This document shows positions 24,099 to 35,515 of a stretch of 64,000 nt of DNA, piece after piece; positions within the stretch are counted from its first letter, which is position 1, and every line of letters starts with the position of its first letter. A program made the translations under genes and the position numbers. The notes beneath the pieces were generated by a model that was given only the letters and a program-made list of their open reading frames with translations, was not told the origin of the DNA and made no database searches. This stretch comes from Rhizophlyctis rosea (taxonomy: Eukaryota > Chytridiomycota > Chytridiomycetes > Rhizophlyctidales > Rhizophlyctidaceae): positions 25,374 through 89,373 of the forward strand of contig JADGJC010000090.1 in assembly GCA_027596075.1 (NCBI GenBank), in the 5' to 3' direction.

Positions 24099-25325
24099 AT
24101 GGCCGCAATGCCAGTCGACGCATTGATAGCTCAAATCAACAACCTTCTGCTGAAAGCGGAAACTCTGGAAGAAGAACGATTGGATGCGTCTGACGAGGCC
24201 ACAGCAACGGCTCTCGATTCGCGCATCGAGCGGCTCTATGTTATGATTGACAAGAGGAAAGCCCTTCTGCAAGCACAGAAAACGGACGGACAGACTGGTG
24301 TTGAAAAACTCATTTCTCCTTCAATTTTACCTTTATCGACAACCGTAACACCTCAACCTTCTTCACGTGTTCCACCAAGCCTTAGTCAACCCCCTCCAAC
24401 TCCTACACCAGCTGAAAACCATGCCACCACACAGGCACTTGATGAACAGGATTTGGGCCAATGGTCGGTGTTCATGAGTTATCGCTGGATGAATTCCCAC
24501 GATGCCGCCAAATTGGGTCACGTCAAATCCGATGGCCAGTGTGGAGTAGGTCAACTTGCTGTATTTTACATTGCATCCGAAAGGAGTTCTTATTATACAC
24601 TTCCACAGCCCTGTGATCCACGGCAACTTGCTCGTGATCTCACGAAAGCCGGTTATTCCACATGGCTGGATGTCGATCGTTTGCCGGTGGGCGAACCATC
24701 GACGAAGAGCTGGTCAAAGGCATCTCACCAGGTTGGTGAGCAATTCTTCAACGCGACACGATACTAACAACCGAAACTTATCTTAATTGCTGTAGCGAAA
24801 TGTGTTGTTGCATGCATATCCGAAGCTTACGTCAACTCTCCAAACTGGTGAGTACCAGTGAACAAAGACCGCATAGAAATTGTTCTGCACCAGGAGTTCC
24901 GAAGGGGCTGGGCAACTTCTATGATTGAGGTGCTGATCCATTTTACCTGCCTTAGCAACTTGGAGTTTACATACGCTCATAACCTGAAAATGCCATTAAT
25001 CGTCATCATTGTTGGGAAAGCGGAGTTCGATTGCACCCGTACCGCCATCGGCTTTATGGCTGCTGGTAAACTGGTACCCCCAACACGTCGTCTTCTGTTC
25101 CAGAGATTGGTTGCTTATGGAATTGTACGCTTTTAGTATTTTGACACAACACGATTATCACCCTCCGACATCTTCCTCCGTGTAAAGCAAGCCGTCAACC
25201 GGGTTGTTGTACCGTGTCCTCCAAACGTGCCAAACCCGACACCCATTGACTCGCCTCAAATTGTTGAAAACGAACCGGAAAGTACCGACTCTATTAATCC
25301 CAATCTGTCAGTCGAACGTCGCTGA
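24099..25325 (+). pseudogene. Coiled-coil + TIR domain gene, one-base break
   Basis: ATG 24099. Residues about 5-60 form a charged helix (LIAQINNLLLKAETLEEERL), then a Ser/Thr/Pro linker. The TIR domain follows: SVFMSYRWMNSHDAA (strand A/box 1), CDPRQLARDLTKAGYSTWLD, IDEELVKGIS, KCVVACISEAYVNSPN, CNLEFTYA with the conserved helix-C glutamate, MPLIVIIVGKA, and GKLYFDTTRLS. Exons: 24099-24545, 24609-24731, 24796-24847, 24956-25073, 25137-25325. Continuous reading needs one extra G at CCGGTGGG (about 24686), otherwise the frame shifts in mid-domain. TIR domains scaffold immune signalling or hydrolyse NAD+; which applies here is unknown. Confidence 0.6.
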
Positions 25326-25382
25326 AAGAGATTGATCAGGTGCCAGTAAGTTGCCTGTCACTTTTCAGGGATCAAGGTTTCC

Positions 25383-25701
25383 TCTTGAAAGTCTAATCAA
25401 GAACAACCATAGAATACTTCCAATGATTGTTCTAATGCTGTCGCCGATGATAGTTCCGATATGGTCGCCATTGATCGCACTAATACTGCGGTCAATCATC
25501 GCCCTTCTAGTGCCACCAATCGTCGTCCTAATACAAAAACCAATCATCGTCCTGATTATGCTCCCAATCGCTCATGGTTTCCATGGACAACGAAGAAATC
25601 TCAATCTGCCATACCCAATATACTTGGATGGAACCTAGATTCCTCGTGGCAGTGTCGCCTTGGGTACACTGAACATGATTACTACCTACGGTACGGATGA
25701 G
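25383..25701 (+). CDS. Possible Asn/Arg-rich exon
   Basis: Frame entered after an acceptor-like CATAG encodes degenerate repeats NHRPSSATNRRPNTKTNHRP, then SWFPWTTKKSQSAI, to a stop at 25700. It may be a later exon of the TIR gene or an exon of the next one. Unassigned. Confidence 0.3.
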
Positions 25702-25754
25702 ATGGCTGGTTTACACCTCTAATCCTCAACAAATCGCTAAAGCTAACAACTGAT

Positions 25755-26407
25755 ATGCGGTGGGGTCTCAGATCCGGCGTCGAAAGGGACGACAAAATTT
25801 CCAAAGTAATATGGGACCATTTTGGCACAATGGGACAGTTGAGACCTGAGAAATCGGTTGGCCACTGTTGGCATGACAAGTGAGTGAGGACTTCCCCTAA
25901 AGCACATTGCATAAGATCTGATTTCTGAATTCTTTCATAGGCAGTGTAAGCCCCGAAGAGGACATGAACAATATATACAAGCCATACTGCGATCGAAGGT
26001 TATAATATTGCTCTGCTCAGAAGGAGCTCTCGAGCGCTTTGTTGATGCGCACAGGACGGACTCGGAAGATTCACTGTTGCTCGAACTTGGTGATTTTGTC
26101 ATTCATCAGTGGACATTCGGGAAGGAGGGAAGTCATTTTCCGAAGAGCTGGCTGCCTGAGCTTCATGTAGAGCCCACGCAATCTCCCACTGAAAAAAAAG
26201 CCACAATACTTATCAAGAAGACTTCTAGTCGTTCGTATTGGGGAAGAAGATCAGATTGGGTATAGCCGATCTGATGCTTGGAATACCAGCAAGTATCCCA
26301 ACAAGAGACATGCCCATGAAGATAGTCCAAAAACGTATACCATACGGAAGTTGATGGAGAAAATATTGGGGTTGCAGGGTTTGCAGTACAATCCACTCAG
26401 GCCGGAG
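25755..26407 (+). pseudogene. Second TIR-like / NLR N-terminus-like gene fragment
   Basis: Exon 25755-25879 (MRWGLRSGVERDDKISKVIW) joins in phase to 25941 (QCKPRRGHEQYIQAILRSKV, then IILLCSEGALERFVDAHRTD and SLLLELGDFV). The pattern 'hydrophobic strand - CSEGALER - D - LLLEL' is that of strand D and the following helix of TIR-type folds. A frame change at the A8 run (26193-26200) is then required to reach YLSRRLLVVRIGEEDQIGYS and LMEKILGLQGLQYNPLRPE, which ends at a GTGAGT donor (26408). Likely a broken relative of the adjacent TIR gene; the assignment is tentative. Confidence 0.4.
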
Positions 26408-27787
26408 TGAGTATTTTTGGATTTACTTGTGTGTGGATTGTGTCTTGGCGATAAGAGCGCGCTCGAGCAAGCAAAGTTTGCTGCAGCAACAACTAACTCA
26501 CTTAACTCGCTTGTTATTTCCCGCGTAGTGATGTTTGTCGTGCCGCAATCGAACTCCGTGGGTCCATGCACTAGAGACAAGTCAGCGAGAGAAGTCCAAA
26601 CTGGAGGCGGTCCAATTTGTGACTTCTTTGTGGGGGCGTACCTACCATAGTTGATAGTGGGATAACACATCATTGCCATTGTCAATCAACTAGTATTTCC
26701 GTGTATGGTGTCTCCAGAAAGGCACTTAGCAACAATTTTTGAATTGACACCGATATGATCTGGATGCGTTTGTTGCGCCTTCACAGTATTTCTGTTTTTG
26801 GGTTGGGCGAAAGCAGGACGCAAGAGTAGATCAGTTGAACAAGGACCGCGGACGTCTCAACATATGAATCAGAAAGGCAATAGTTTGACCCATTTGATAT
26901 CACAAACGCACCTGATAACGCGGAAGGTGGATGATAAGTTCCCCTGGAATGATTGAGAGCACCAAAAACTTCACTACATCCATCAAATCCTGAATCCAAA
27001 TTGAAGTATGGTAACATCCTTGCTTGCCCTGCATCAACCTCACTCTCCTCAATCTCAACCAGACAACCACACAACCACACTCCTCCAGGCCCCAAGCCCC
27101 ACTAGCGCAATCTAGGTTACTGGCCAGGTGGTGGAAGACTTCCGATGTTGCTACTACGATGGAGACAAGGTGTCTGCGAGCGTATTGGCTTCTCCGGGAA
27201 CCATGAGTGCTACCAGTCCTCACTGACAATCAACATACTTCGTCGGCAGGATGGTTTTCATTGCGAAATAACGTAGGCGGTCATCATAGTAGGTCATAAG
27301 TAATGACATGCATAATGACTTCGCCAACGCGTTGCGCAACCAGAAACGGCTCACAAGTCATGCATTCTTTTCCCTGCAATCGACCCAAGAACATCCTGCA
27401 CTGCTTTCATTGACGACCTTTCACTTCACCCCCTAAATCACCGTCAGCCCGTCCCCCTTCATTAGCATCAGAGCCCTCAATAACCTCCTCGCAATGCCGA
27501 CCGCTTGCTCCACCGCCCCCGAAACCCACTCTTCCCTCCACCCAATGTTCACACCAGGTCAGTCCACGTCCGGCTGAGCAACTTCAGAACCATCGCCACA
27601 CACATCCCACTTCACAGGAAAGCTGAGTATCGGCAAAACGACATCGTCATTGCAAACACAAAGACATTATATACATACGGAAAACATGGATATTACAAAC
27701 GAAGATAGCTACACGCTACTGGTATTGATTGTTTCGAGTCCGGCCAACTTTCGCAACCTTCCTATCCTAATTCCCCACCCTACCTAT
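26408..27787. other. Spacer without supported gene
   Basis: Several open frames without domains. A short ATG frame at 27494 (PTACSTAPETHSSLHP) stops after about 25 codons. Confidence 0.35.
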
Positions 27788-28987
27788 CTAAAACCCCTTC
27801 AACCCCAACGCCTCCTTGCGGCTTTTGCCATTAGCATCAAAGTAAGGCCGTTCAGCCTGCGGCGTAACCCTCGCCCCATGCCTCAACGCCGGAAGGTAGT
27901 CAAAAATCGCATTATGAATAGTAATACGATTATCCCAAACCGCCACACTCCCCTTAGTCCACTTAAACCTCACTTGGAGATCCTGACTAACGGCGATGTG
28001 GTCGAAGAGAAGTTTGAGGAGAGCGTCGGATTCGGCTTTGGACACGCCGACAATGGAGCGAGTGAAGCCGGGATTGACGAAGAGGGATTTCCATCCCGTG
28101 ACAGGGTGGACGCGAACAACGGGGTGGATGTGCTTGACGGGTGCACGGCGGGGTTCTCGGCCGCGTTTACGGGATCCTTCGGCTTGTTCGAAGCCAGAAT
28201 GTTCTGCTTCCAACCCCTCAAACAACTTTTGAAGTGGGGGAGTGAGAGCGTCATACAACGCATACCCGGACACCCAGAGAGTGTCACCGCCCACATCGGG
28301 TAGTTCGTTGATCTTCAAGGTGGTGAGGCCAGGCGGTTGGAGTTCATACGTCACATCTGAGTGCCAGGTGTCGCGTTGAGATTGGCGGGGTGCGCCGGCT
28401 TTGCGGTATTCGATTTCGCCGGTGTGGACTACGTGGACTTCGGGGAGGCCGGCGGGTTGGCCGGAGGTTGGGTGGATATGGAGGCGGCCGTAGTGACGGC
28501 CCAGGTCGAGTTGTTGGTGGATGTTGATGTCTTGGTCGCGGAAGAAGACTACGCCGCGTTGGGCGGTTAGGAGGGCGAGCTGGATGGAGGGGTTAAGATG
28601 TCAGTTTTCGTTATATTTGGTTGCAATGGTATGATGGATTTAGGAAAAATCTTGCAAGAGTCATATTCTCACCTCATCCTTTTGAGCATGTGTCAATTGC
28701 GACAACTGAATCCCTTCCAACTCTGTACCGATGTGGGGAGTCAAGTCCGTGCGCTTGGTAGCGGCGCCAAGCAAGTTCTTCAAGCTCGGGTCCGCCCTGT
28801 GGCCGACATCTTTGAAGTCATAGGGTTCAAGCGGAGGGTATTTGGTGTCGGGCCAGGTAGGGTTGGCGGAGGCGGGTTCTTGGACCTCGACGGGTTTGGG
28901 CGAGCCGGGAGGAGAGTCGCTGCCCCTGAGGTTGAGGGAAAGGTCGGTTTGTTGAGCGGTGGCGGAGTGGACGGCGGCGGCGGACAT
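27788..28987 (-). CDS. TauD/TfdA-family Fe(II)/2-oxoglutarate dioxygenase
   Basis: Exon 1 28987-28673 (ATG SAAAVHSATAQQ) and exon 2 28579-27788 give a 368-aa reading frame, the usual size for fungal sulfonate/taurine-type dioxygenases. WHSDVTYEL supplies the HxD iron ligands, ITIHNAIFDY the distal histidine, and RHGARVTPQAERP the 2-oxoglutarate-binding arginine. FFRDQDI and HIHPTSG match the family fold. Expected reaction: oxygenolytic release of sulfite from taurine or alkylsulfonates, or a related hydroxylation; the substrate cannot be read from sequence. A TATAAATA box lies 93 bp upstream. Intact, unlike many neighbours. Confidence 0.9.
28579..28672 (-). other. Intron of the dioxygenase gene
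   Basis: GTGAGA donor and CATCCAG acceptor; phase 0 between KDE and LALLTAQRG. Typical of introns in this window. Confidence 0.7.
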
Positions 28988-29079
28988 GGTGTTGTTGTTT
29001 TGATTGGAGTAGACGAACTTGTGTGCAGGGAGGTGTGGAGGAGCCTGGGAAGGAATATTCTCTCGAACACGACAATGCG

Positions 29080-29087
29080 TATTTATA
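29080..29087 (-). promoter_or_regulatory. TATA box of the dioxygenase gene
   Basis: Minus strand reads TATAAATA 93 bp before the ATG at 28987. Confidence 0.6.
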
Positions 29088-30107
29088 TCAATTCTGAAAT
29101 TCTCAACGCGGACCATGAGAAAGTCAAATGGTGCCTGCACGCGTTTGCACTCTTCATGAAAAAAGTTGCGAGAAGTGGAGGAGATGTTCACAATGGCTTA
29201 GTTGGCTTCCGCGAACCCGGGATGCATTGTGGCAAAACCGCGTCGGTTCACCATGGGTCGGGGATATCTAAACCCACTCATCCGTGTCTGTGTTCAACCG
29301 TGCCTTGCCCATTTGCATATGTTTTGGAGATGTCACATCAGAATATGGGAGATCAATATGCGAATGCAAGGCTGCTGGTTATGGAATGCGGAGGGCACCG
29401 AGGAGAGGAGGGGCAAGTGGAGGGAAGAATTTCTCATTAGGACCCCACAATGGCGAGCTCCCACTCTTTTGGACGCGTCTCCCACCAGCAACAAGCACCC
29501 TGATTGGGCACAAGCCATCATCACTGTGCCACCACTCTTGCGTCAACATCTCATTTGGGAGTGCAATGCAGGATGCTCAGGATGGGATTTGAAACCTACC
29601 CAATGCGTGCGGATGGCATGGGGAAGTACCGGAGAATGCAGAGAAGGAGGACTCCGACTCGGAGGTTAGTCGGTGTATGGTGGTGCCACATTGCATCATA
29701 TCCCTCCCAATTGTTTCGACGGAATTTTGGAATGGGTGCTTGGGTCTTTGCATCCGGTTTGGACTCTGGACATAACATTGAATTTCGTTGCAAGGTCCTG
29801 TTTTGATCTCATCCACTACAGATATCAAGGGTGAACCACAAGAAGACAGATTCCCGAGATATTATAGAAAGGCTGTTTGACGAACCTTTACACCTTGCTT
29901 GAATCATCATGAGATCGTGACCTGAACTAGCCTTGAAATATTGACGAGCTGGGTGGTTGAAGATCTCATCCTGGATTCACACCTTTGGAAATTGAAGGAG
30001 GTCATACTTGACACTCAAACGAAAAAAGTTATGTTATTCACCAAAAACACTCCGACCAAAAATGTATATTACAAACTTGAAACTATACAAAATGACTCCC
30101 CAACTCA
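29088..30107. other. Spacer without supported gene
   Basis: Open frames here lack domains or splice sites. Nothing recognised. Confidence 0.35.
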
Positions 30108-31005
30108 CTACACATGCGTCAAATGGTAAGATTTAGATGCGGCGTATCGGACGGCTTCGGCGCGTTGGGCCGGTGTGAGGAGGCGGTGGACTTCTCGTGG
30201 GGTCTCAAGCGACAGGAATGCGTCGCGGACGATGTACTCGATTTGTGTGTCGCTGAGTTGATTTTGTTCGTATCCGCCCGTTTCGCCCTCAGCCTTCGGG
30301 ATGCCCAGGTATTGGACTGATGCGTTGTTCATACCGATGTTGGGGTTTGAGAGGGGTTTGTTGAGTACCTTTTGGTTGGTGTTGGATGTATGTTAGAGGT
30401 TTCTGCTTGTTGGGCTGATGCGCATAGGAATGGGAAACTTACTTGAGTCCAGTGGTAAACGCACGTATCATCCGCCCTGACAAATCCCTCCAAACTCGTC
30501 ACTCCGATGTTGCGGAGCTTTTCGATGTCTTGCCCGATGTCGAAGCCTGTCTTGATGAGGCGTGGGTCGGCGAGGAGTTTGAGGAGCCATGGGGGTTATT
30601 CTGCTGCTGGGAGGGTACGACGCAATGGGCGTCGGGGATTGCGGCGGGGGTCATGTATGGGCATCCCCTCTTCTCGACATCCAGTCCGCAGACTGCGCAT
30701 TTGGGAGTTCCGTCGTCGTTGAAGAAGTGGTGTTTGAAGAGTGCGTCGACGATGCCGATGTCAGAGGTTATGTAGGCGTCGATGTGGTTTTAGGGGTAGC
30801 CGAAGCGGGCTGTGCCGGTGTAGCCTGGTTTTGTGGATGTTGGGATTGGAATCTGTCGATGGATGTTGTATGCGTTGAGGGTGTAGGTTGGGTCTCGGCC
30901 GTAAGGGTTGGTGGAAACGGGTGGGAGGGCTTTTGAAATCATGGGTCGGAGTTTGGTGTGGGTGTGGAATGCTGAGGGATAAGGCGGTGCTTGTGTTGAA
31001 GCCAT
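30108..31005 (-). pseudogene. DEDD exonuclease-like pseudogene
   Basis: ATG 31005 opens a frame matching the intact copy (YTLNAYNIHRQIPIP), but a TAA interrupts at the position where the intact gene has YPHEYIDA (here YP-stop-NHIDAYITSDI). Motif I survives (GLDVEKRG). The next segment is shortened and shifts frame before PPWLLKLLADPRLIKTGFDI, GQDIEKLRNIGV and RADDTCVYHWTQ. After an intron the last exon (to 30108) keeps QIEYIVRDAFLSLE (motif III). The stop, the frame shift and the loss of about 15-20 codons make it a clear pseudogene. Intron position equals that of the other two copies. A minus-strand TATAAAA lies at 31158-31164. Confidence 0.8.
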
Positions 31006-31164
31006 GGGGTTGCGGTCGTTTCGTTTGGGCGAAGTGGTGAGGATCAAAAATTTGACGTGAATGAAAAATGAGCGATGATTGTAACGGCGCCAGCTGACAA
31101 GAACGAGTTTAAAAATGGAGGAAAGAAGGGTAGCGTTGCTACTGGATATGAGGGCATTTTTATA

Positions 31165-32063
31165 GGCGAAGAACGGTGCTCTTGGTGATCATCGTCATTG
31201 GTATGGACCCTGAGGGCCCACCCGGGCCAGTTTTAGATCACAGTCACTGCGCCCCAAGCGGCCACCCTCTGTCAAAACGACGATTTCAAACAAAACATAC
31301 GATTTCACAGTACCTACTAAATTCATCAAGAGGTGTAAGTGCATTTTTGCTAAAAGAACGACATCACAAGCCATCTACAATCAGCTCAATGATAACCTTC
31401 CAAAAAATGAATAAATAAAAGCCATGCAGTTCCTCAACCGTATCAAGGACTATCAGAAAAACTTGCGCGGCAAGAATGTATCTTCCAACCAATCATACAA
31501 ATGTATCTCAATCTCATCCACAAAGATTGCGGTGTGTATAATCGGGTCCGTGACAAACCTCACAATTGTTAAACATTAGGGTGAAGCAAAAGTCGATCTG
31601 TTCCGGTGGGGTCATCTACATCGACATTTGAACATGATGTGGGCTTGGCGCTCTGGGTAACAGAGGAGCAGTCTGAAAGGGAGCAAGTGCGTCCACAATC
31701 CCGGTACGATGGCCTAACCCTGTACCAATGTACCAGTCATGACAATTTTGCATATGTGTGACCGATCGGCGAACTTGGAAGTGGCTTCCAATTAGGTTCA
31801 ATCGTCCGGCACGATGAGTCTTTTGACGCGAGTCTCGGTATCTTTGTTGTTGTAAAAATGCAAGGCGCGCCTCCCAGTGAAATCCTCTTGGAAACATGGC
31901 ACAGAATAAAATCGATTGCATTATGCGCGTCGCAAAATGACGGACCCAAAACAGCTTATACTATAGGAGATGGCGGTGCCGAATGGGGTATTTGAAGTAC
32001 CGACATACTGGATCTACATGGGGCGCAAAAGGGGCGAGCGTAAGGTGTACTGCACTACCTTGT
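31165..32063. other. Spacer without supported gene
   Basis: No gene recognised. Confidence 0.35.
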
Positions 32064-32070
32064 TATATAA
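32064..32070 (+). promoter_or_regulatory. TATA box of family B gene
   Basis: TATATAA 59 bp before ATG 32123. It lies downstream of the alternative ATG at 31970 and therefore favours the 32123 start. Confidence 0.55.
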
Positions 32071-32122
32071 ACACTGGAGGGAAAATCAGCGCACTTTAAA
32101 AGGGTCTCTTTGTACACTCACC

Positions 32123-33215
32123 ATGGATGAATGGGACGCTTACCGGACTGACCATAAGGGGTTCCTTATTGTCAGGAGTGTCAAGGAGTCCGTTCGACAG
32201 CATCTGAGTAGTTTAGATATCTTTCTCGTCTCTCCCCAACGCTGGCAGACCACTCGCGCCAATGGGGATCGTATCATTATCACCGTACCTAGAGGCACCC
32301 CTACGCGCGTCCGCATTGAAACGACCCCACCTTCTCTCGCCAACGATATCCTCCAAGACCACCACTGGGACGAAGCAGCAAAGTCCAACGCTGCGCTGGG
32401 GAAGGTGCTTCGCGACGCGACGTACAATATTGAGAATGTGGAAGTGCCGGAAACCCCTCCACTCCCTGTTACGGAACGCAACGCTGGTGAGGACTTGATT
32501 CTAGATGGTTTTCCTCACCATTTTTCACCATCATGTTTTTGCTATGACAGTCCCTCAGACACCACCCAACGCCCATATACTCGCACCTTCCTTCGGTCTC
32601 AGCACCATCCACCCCTCGCCACACGCATCCACTTTTGCTTCCCTCACCCCATTGACGCCATCGCTTTCCCTTCCCGCACCAACATCTTCCAATTCTACAC
32701 CTCAATCACAACCACAACCACCCTCCCCAACCATGGCTAATCCCTCATCGTCCTCATTCACGCCCGCCACGTTAGATCCCACACTTTCAACCCCGAATCT
32801 TTCTTCTCTCCCAATCACCTCTAATGCTCCTGACGCGCCATCATTGTCCTCTACAAGTTCCGTCGCCGCAGTCGCAGATGAAGGTGCCACTGCGGCGGCA
32901 GTGAGTGAGAGGAAGCGGAAGAGGGTGGAATCTGAAGGGGAGGATGGGGGAAATGAGGTGGGAAGCGTTGACGTAGAGGAGGAGAAGAGTGTCAAGAAGA
33001 TTAAGACGGATGGTAATTTGTTTCATATTGATGAGCGCTGAGGGTGCTACAGGACGTGGTCATTGATGCTTGGTGTCTTTTCAGGCGGTGCGGAGGCGGC
33101 AGCGGCTTTGGATGCGGAAGGGGATGGGTATGTTCATATTTCAGTACTTTCTCATCGTAATCAGCGTTCTGACACGAATTCCAGGCGCGAGGGTCCTAAG
33201 ACAGCTGAGGAATGA
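32123..33215 (+). CDS. Family B protein, copy 2, intact, 299 aa
   Basis: Exons 32123-32486, 32551-33012, 33085-33127 and 33185-33215 sum to exactly 300 codons. N-domain: MDEWDAYRTDHKGFLIVRSV, then VRIETTPPSLANDILQDHHW and LGKVLRDA, aligning with copies at 19870 and 57788. The linker is Pro/Ser/Thr-rich. C-terminus: SERKRKRVESEGEDGGNE, then SVKKIKTDGG and an Ala/Glu/Gly tail ending TAEE. Start chosen at 32123 because of the TATA box and because relatives start with MD/MAD just before the same domain. Role unknown; basic clusters look like nuclear localisation signals. The first intron is phase 1, as in copies 1 and 3. Confidence 0.7.
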
Positions 33216-34024
33216 TAGTATTAGTGTTGTACATTGAACGTTTGTTCTTTGTTTGAATTCTTTAGATGTTGGTTTTGTGCGGGTGTGGTAGATTTGAATT
33301 AGATAGGTTTCACTCGCATCAAACCCGTTTGCCTTGCAGTTTTGATTAGAGGCGTATTTGATCTCGGAATAGAGGACTGAACCATGCCGGAATATGAGAG
33401 TATGGTCATTTATGGTTTCTTGGATGGATACTGACAATTGATTTATCAATTTGTTTTGGACAGGATGTTATGATGTCACGAGGTCAGTTGGAGTCTATGT
33501 CGACGAAGGAAGGTCCATCTTGCAAGACCTTGGTGAATCTCAATCACCACCACATCTGAGTCATCAGCCAATCCATCACGCGGTGGAATGGGACTTCGCT
33601 TGTCAATGTCAATCCCGCCAATCGATTGCTGACCTGCATTCTTTTCTTACCCCGACCTCTTTCTGAGCAACCTGACCTTCCACCTCCGTCCACGCACGTA
33701 ATACAATGCAGACATTAGGTGAGTGTTCCTTGTTGCCTGGTTCCGTTTGACCGCGTTTGGAAAGCTTGAAACTGAATCGCCGTTGTCCCACTAGATTCAC
33801 ACGCAACCTTTCCCACTGATCGTTCGTTCTCTTGGCCCGCCAACGCAAGACGCACTGATGTTTCGCTTTCGGTCTTCTTTCCCATCACATTCACCCTCCT
33901 ACCGTGACCACCCACTTCGACACCGCCCTCCACTACCCACAAGGCCCTCGGCATACCGGGAACAGTGTCAGCTTCTCACGTAGTGCTTATGTGATCAGCT
34001 TTTTGTCTGACGCATGTGCTCCAC
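33216..34024. other. Spacer without supported gene
   Basis: No gene recognised. Confidence 0.35.
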
Positions 34025-34447
34025 GACGTGGCTACTGCAGGACTATCATTGGCTTCCGCCAATAGACATATCCTGGCCAGAGAACCTAGATTGTGGCAGT
34101 ACGTCGAGCCGGGAAGTCTGACACTGTTCAGCAACCTTGTGTTGTCGGTCCCTGCCGAGGTGGAGCTCCGCATATGCAAGGTCGCCGCACCAGGTCAAGT
34201 ACATCGATTCCTTGTTGAATTTTGTCATATCCGTACAATCAGACTAAGTCACCTGATCTTGTAGATGCAGACGCCGCCCTACGGTTCCGCAGCCAAGAAC
34301 CCAACCAGGACAAACAGCCATACAATCCTCCTCTGTTGTGCCTGTACGCACCGGTTTTTCTCGGTCGTACCCTGCTTCGTGACGTGGCTACTGCGGGATT
34401 ATCGTTGGCCTGCCAATGAGACATCCCGGCCCAGAGAACCTAGATTG
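34025..34447 (+). repeat. Imperfect direct repeat pair of about 68 bp
   Basis: 34025-34093 and 34380-34447 share GACGTGGCTACTGC(A/G)GGA, ATC(A/G)TTGGC, GACAT, and CCAGAGAACCTAGATTG, about 355 bp apart, with small indels. No gene spans them. They could be the ends of a decayed element or a local duplication. Confidence 0.65.
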
Positions 34448-35012
34448 CGCTAGTGGGCTAGGGGTCTGGAGGAGATGGTTGTGTGGTTGTCTGGTTGGGA
34501 TTGCGGAGGGTGTGGACTTTTGGTTGGGTGTAATGTAAGTGTTGGGTGGTGTGATGTTGGACGTAATGGATCACTGTACTCGTACTTATTGTGTTTCAGC
34601 AGTGAGCATACCACCTTCGAGCTCTGTTTGATGAGGGAATATAACTTTCGTGTAATTGGAAGTGGATGATGTACTGCAGTGATGTCAATATAGATGAGCT
34701 ATGAGGACTCGATAGTTCATGTTGATGAATGAAAGGAATGAGACGTGGGGCGACCATGATATGTCAATCGTTATCTTTGAACATAACCGCAGGACCCCGT
34801 CATTATTTGTGGTATATCATTGCGACTCCTACTCATATCAACCCTTTGAATTATTCATGGTGGATTCAAATTGTTATGTCGAGACTTCGATTGCACAGTT
34901 GACAAGCCTCCAACATATCCTGTTCATCATGGTTGCGCTCACATAATCCTATTCCTTTCGAACACTCCACAAATTCCTGTTCGTTCTAATCACTATCATT
35001 CCTACCCTATTC
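34448..35012. other. Spacer without supported gene
   Basis: Nothing recognised. Confidence 0.35.
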
Positions 35013-35515
35013 TTGACGACGAAAGCTCTCAAGACCTCAGTTCCTCAGAGAATCATTTCACCGCTAGACCTTCAAAAAAATGTCAACAGCGCCAAGCGTC
35101 AAGCTGAAGATCGCACCCTACGTCGTCCTCCTGCAAAACGTTCGCAAAGATTGGACACCTCCATCCCTTCTTCGTTGGCGCTGCAGTTCTTCCCTGGCAT
35201 CGCTCGGCATGTGGAGGAACAAATGTTTCCGATACACATCCAGGAAAGGATGGAATTCGACGAGGATCAAAACTCGATACCTTCATGTAAGTATCCGGCT
35301 GTGCTCATGTGTGTTCTTATTTGATGCAGCTGTTCACGCAATCCTACCTCAACGAATGTGTCCCGTCTACACAGTTTCCAATGCCCCACCATCGAAATGG
35401 CTCTACACACTCAAAGCTCTTCAACCCGTAATGGTTTCCGAGAAGGCGGTCTTGGGGCACGGGTTGCGGTTCTTGTGGGAAGGCAATGAAGAGGGGGGTG
35501 GAAGGAATGTTTGAA
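35013..35515 (+). pseudogene. Family A relict (middle/C-terminal part)
   Basis: Frame 35013-35285 reads AKRQAEDRTLRRPPAKRSQR, LDTSIPSSLALQFFPG, matching KRKANDNIARQPRAKRPVAS, DTAIVSPSALLFQKF of the intact gene at 38310. It lacks an ATG and the two N-terminal domains. A GTAAGT...GATGCAG intron (35286-35328) follows, and the frame after it (to 35515) does not resemble the intact gene's coiled coil. Best read as a decayed fourth copy. Confidence 0.45.
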
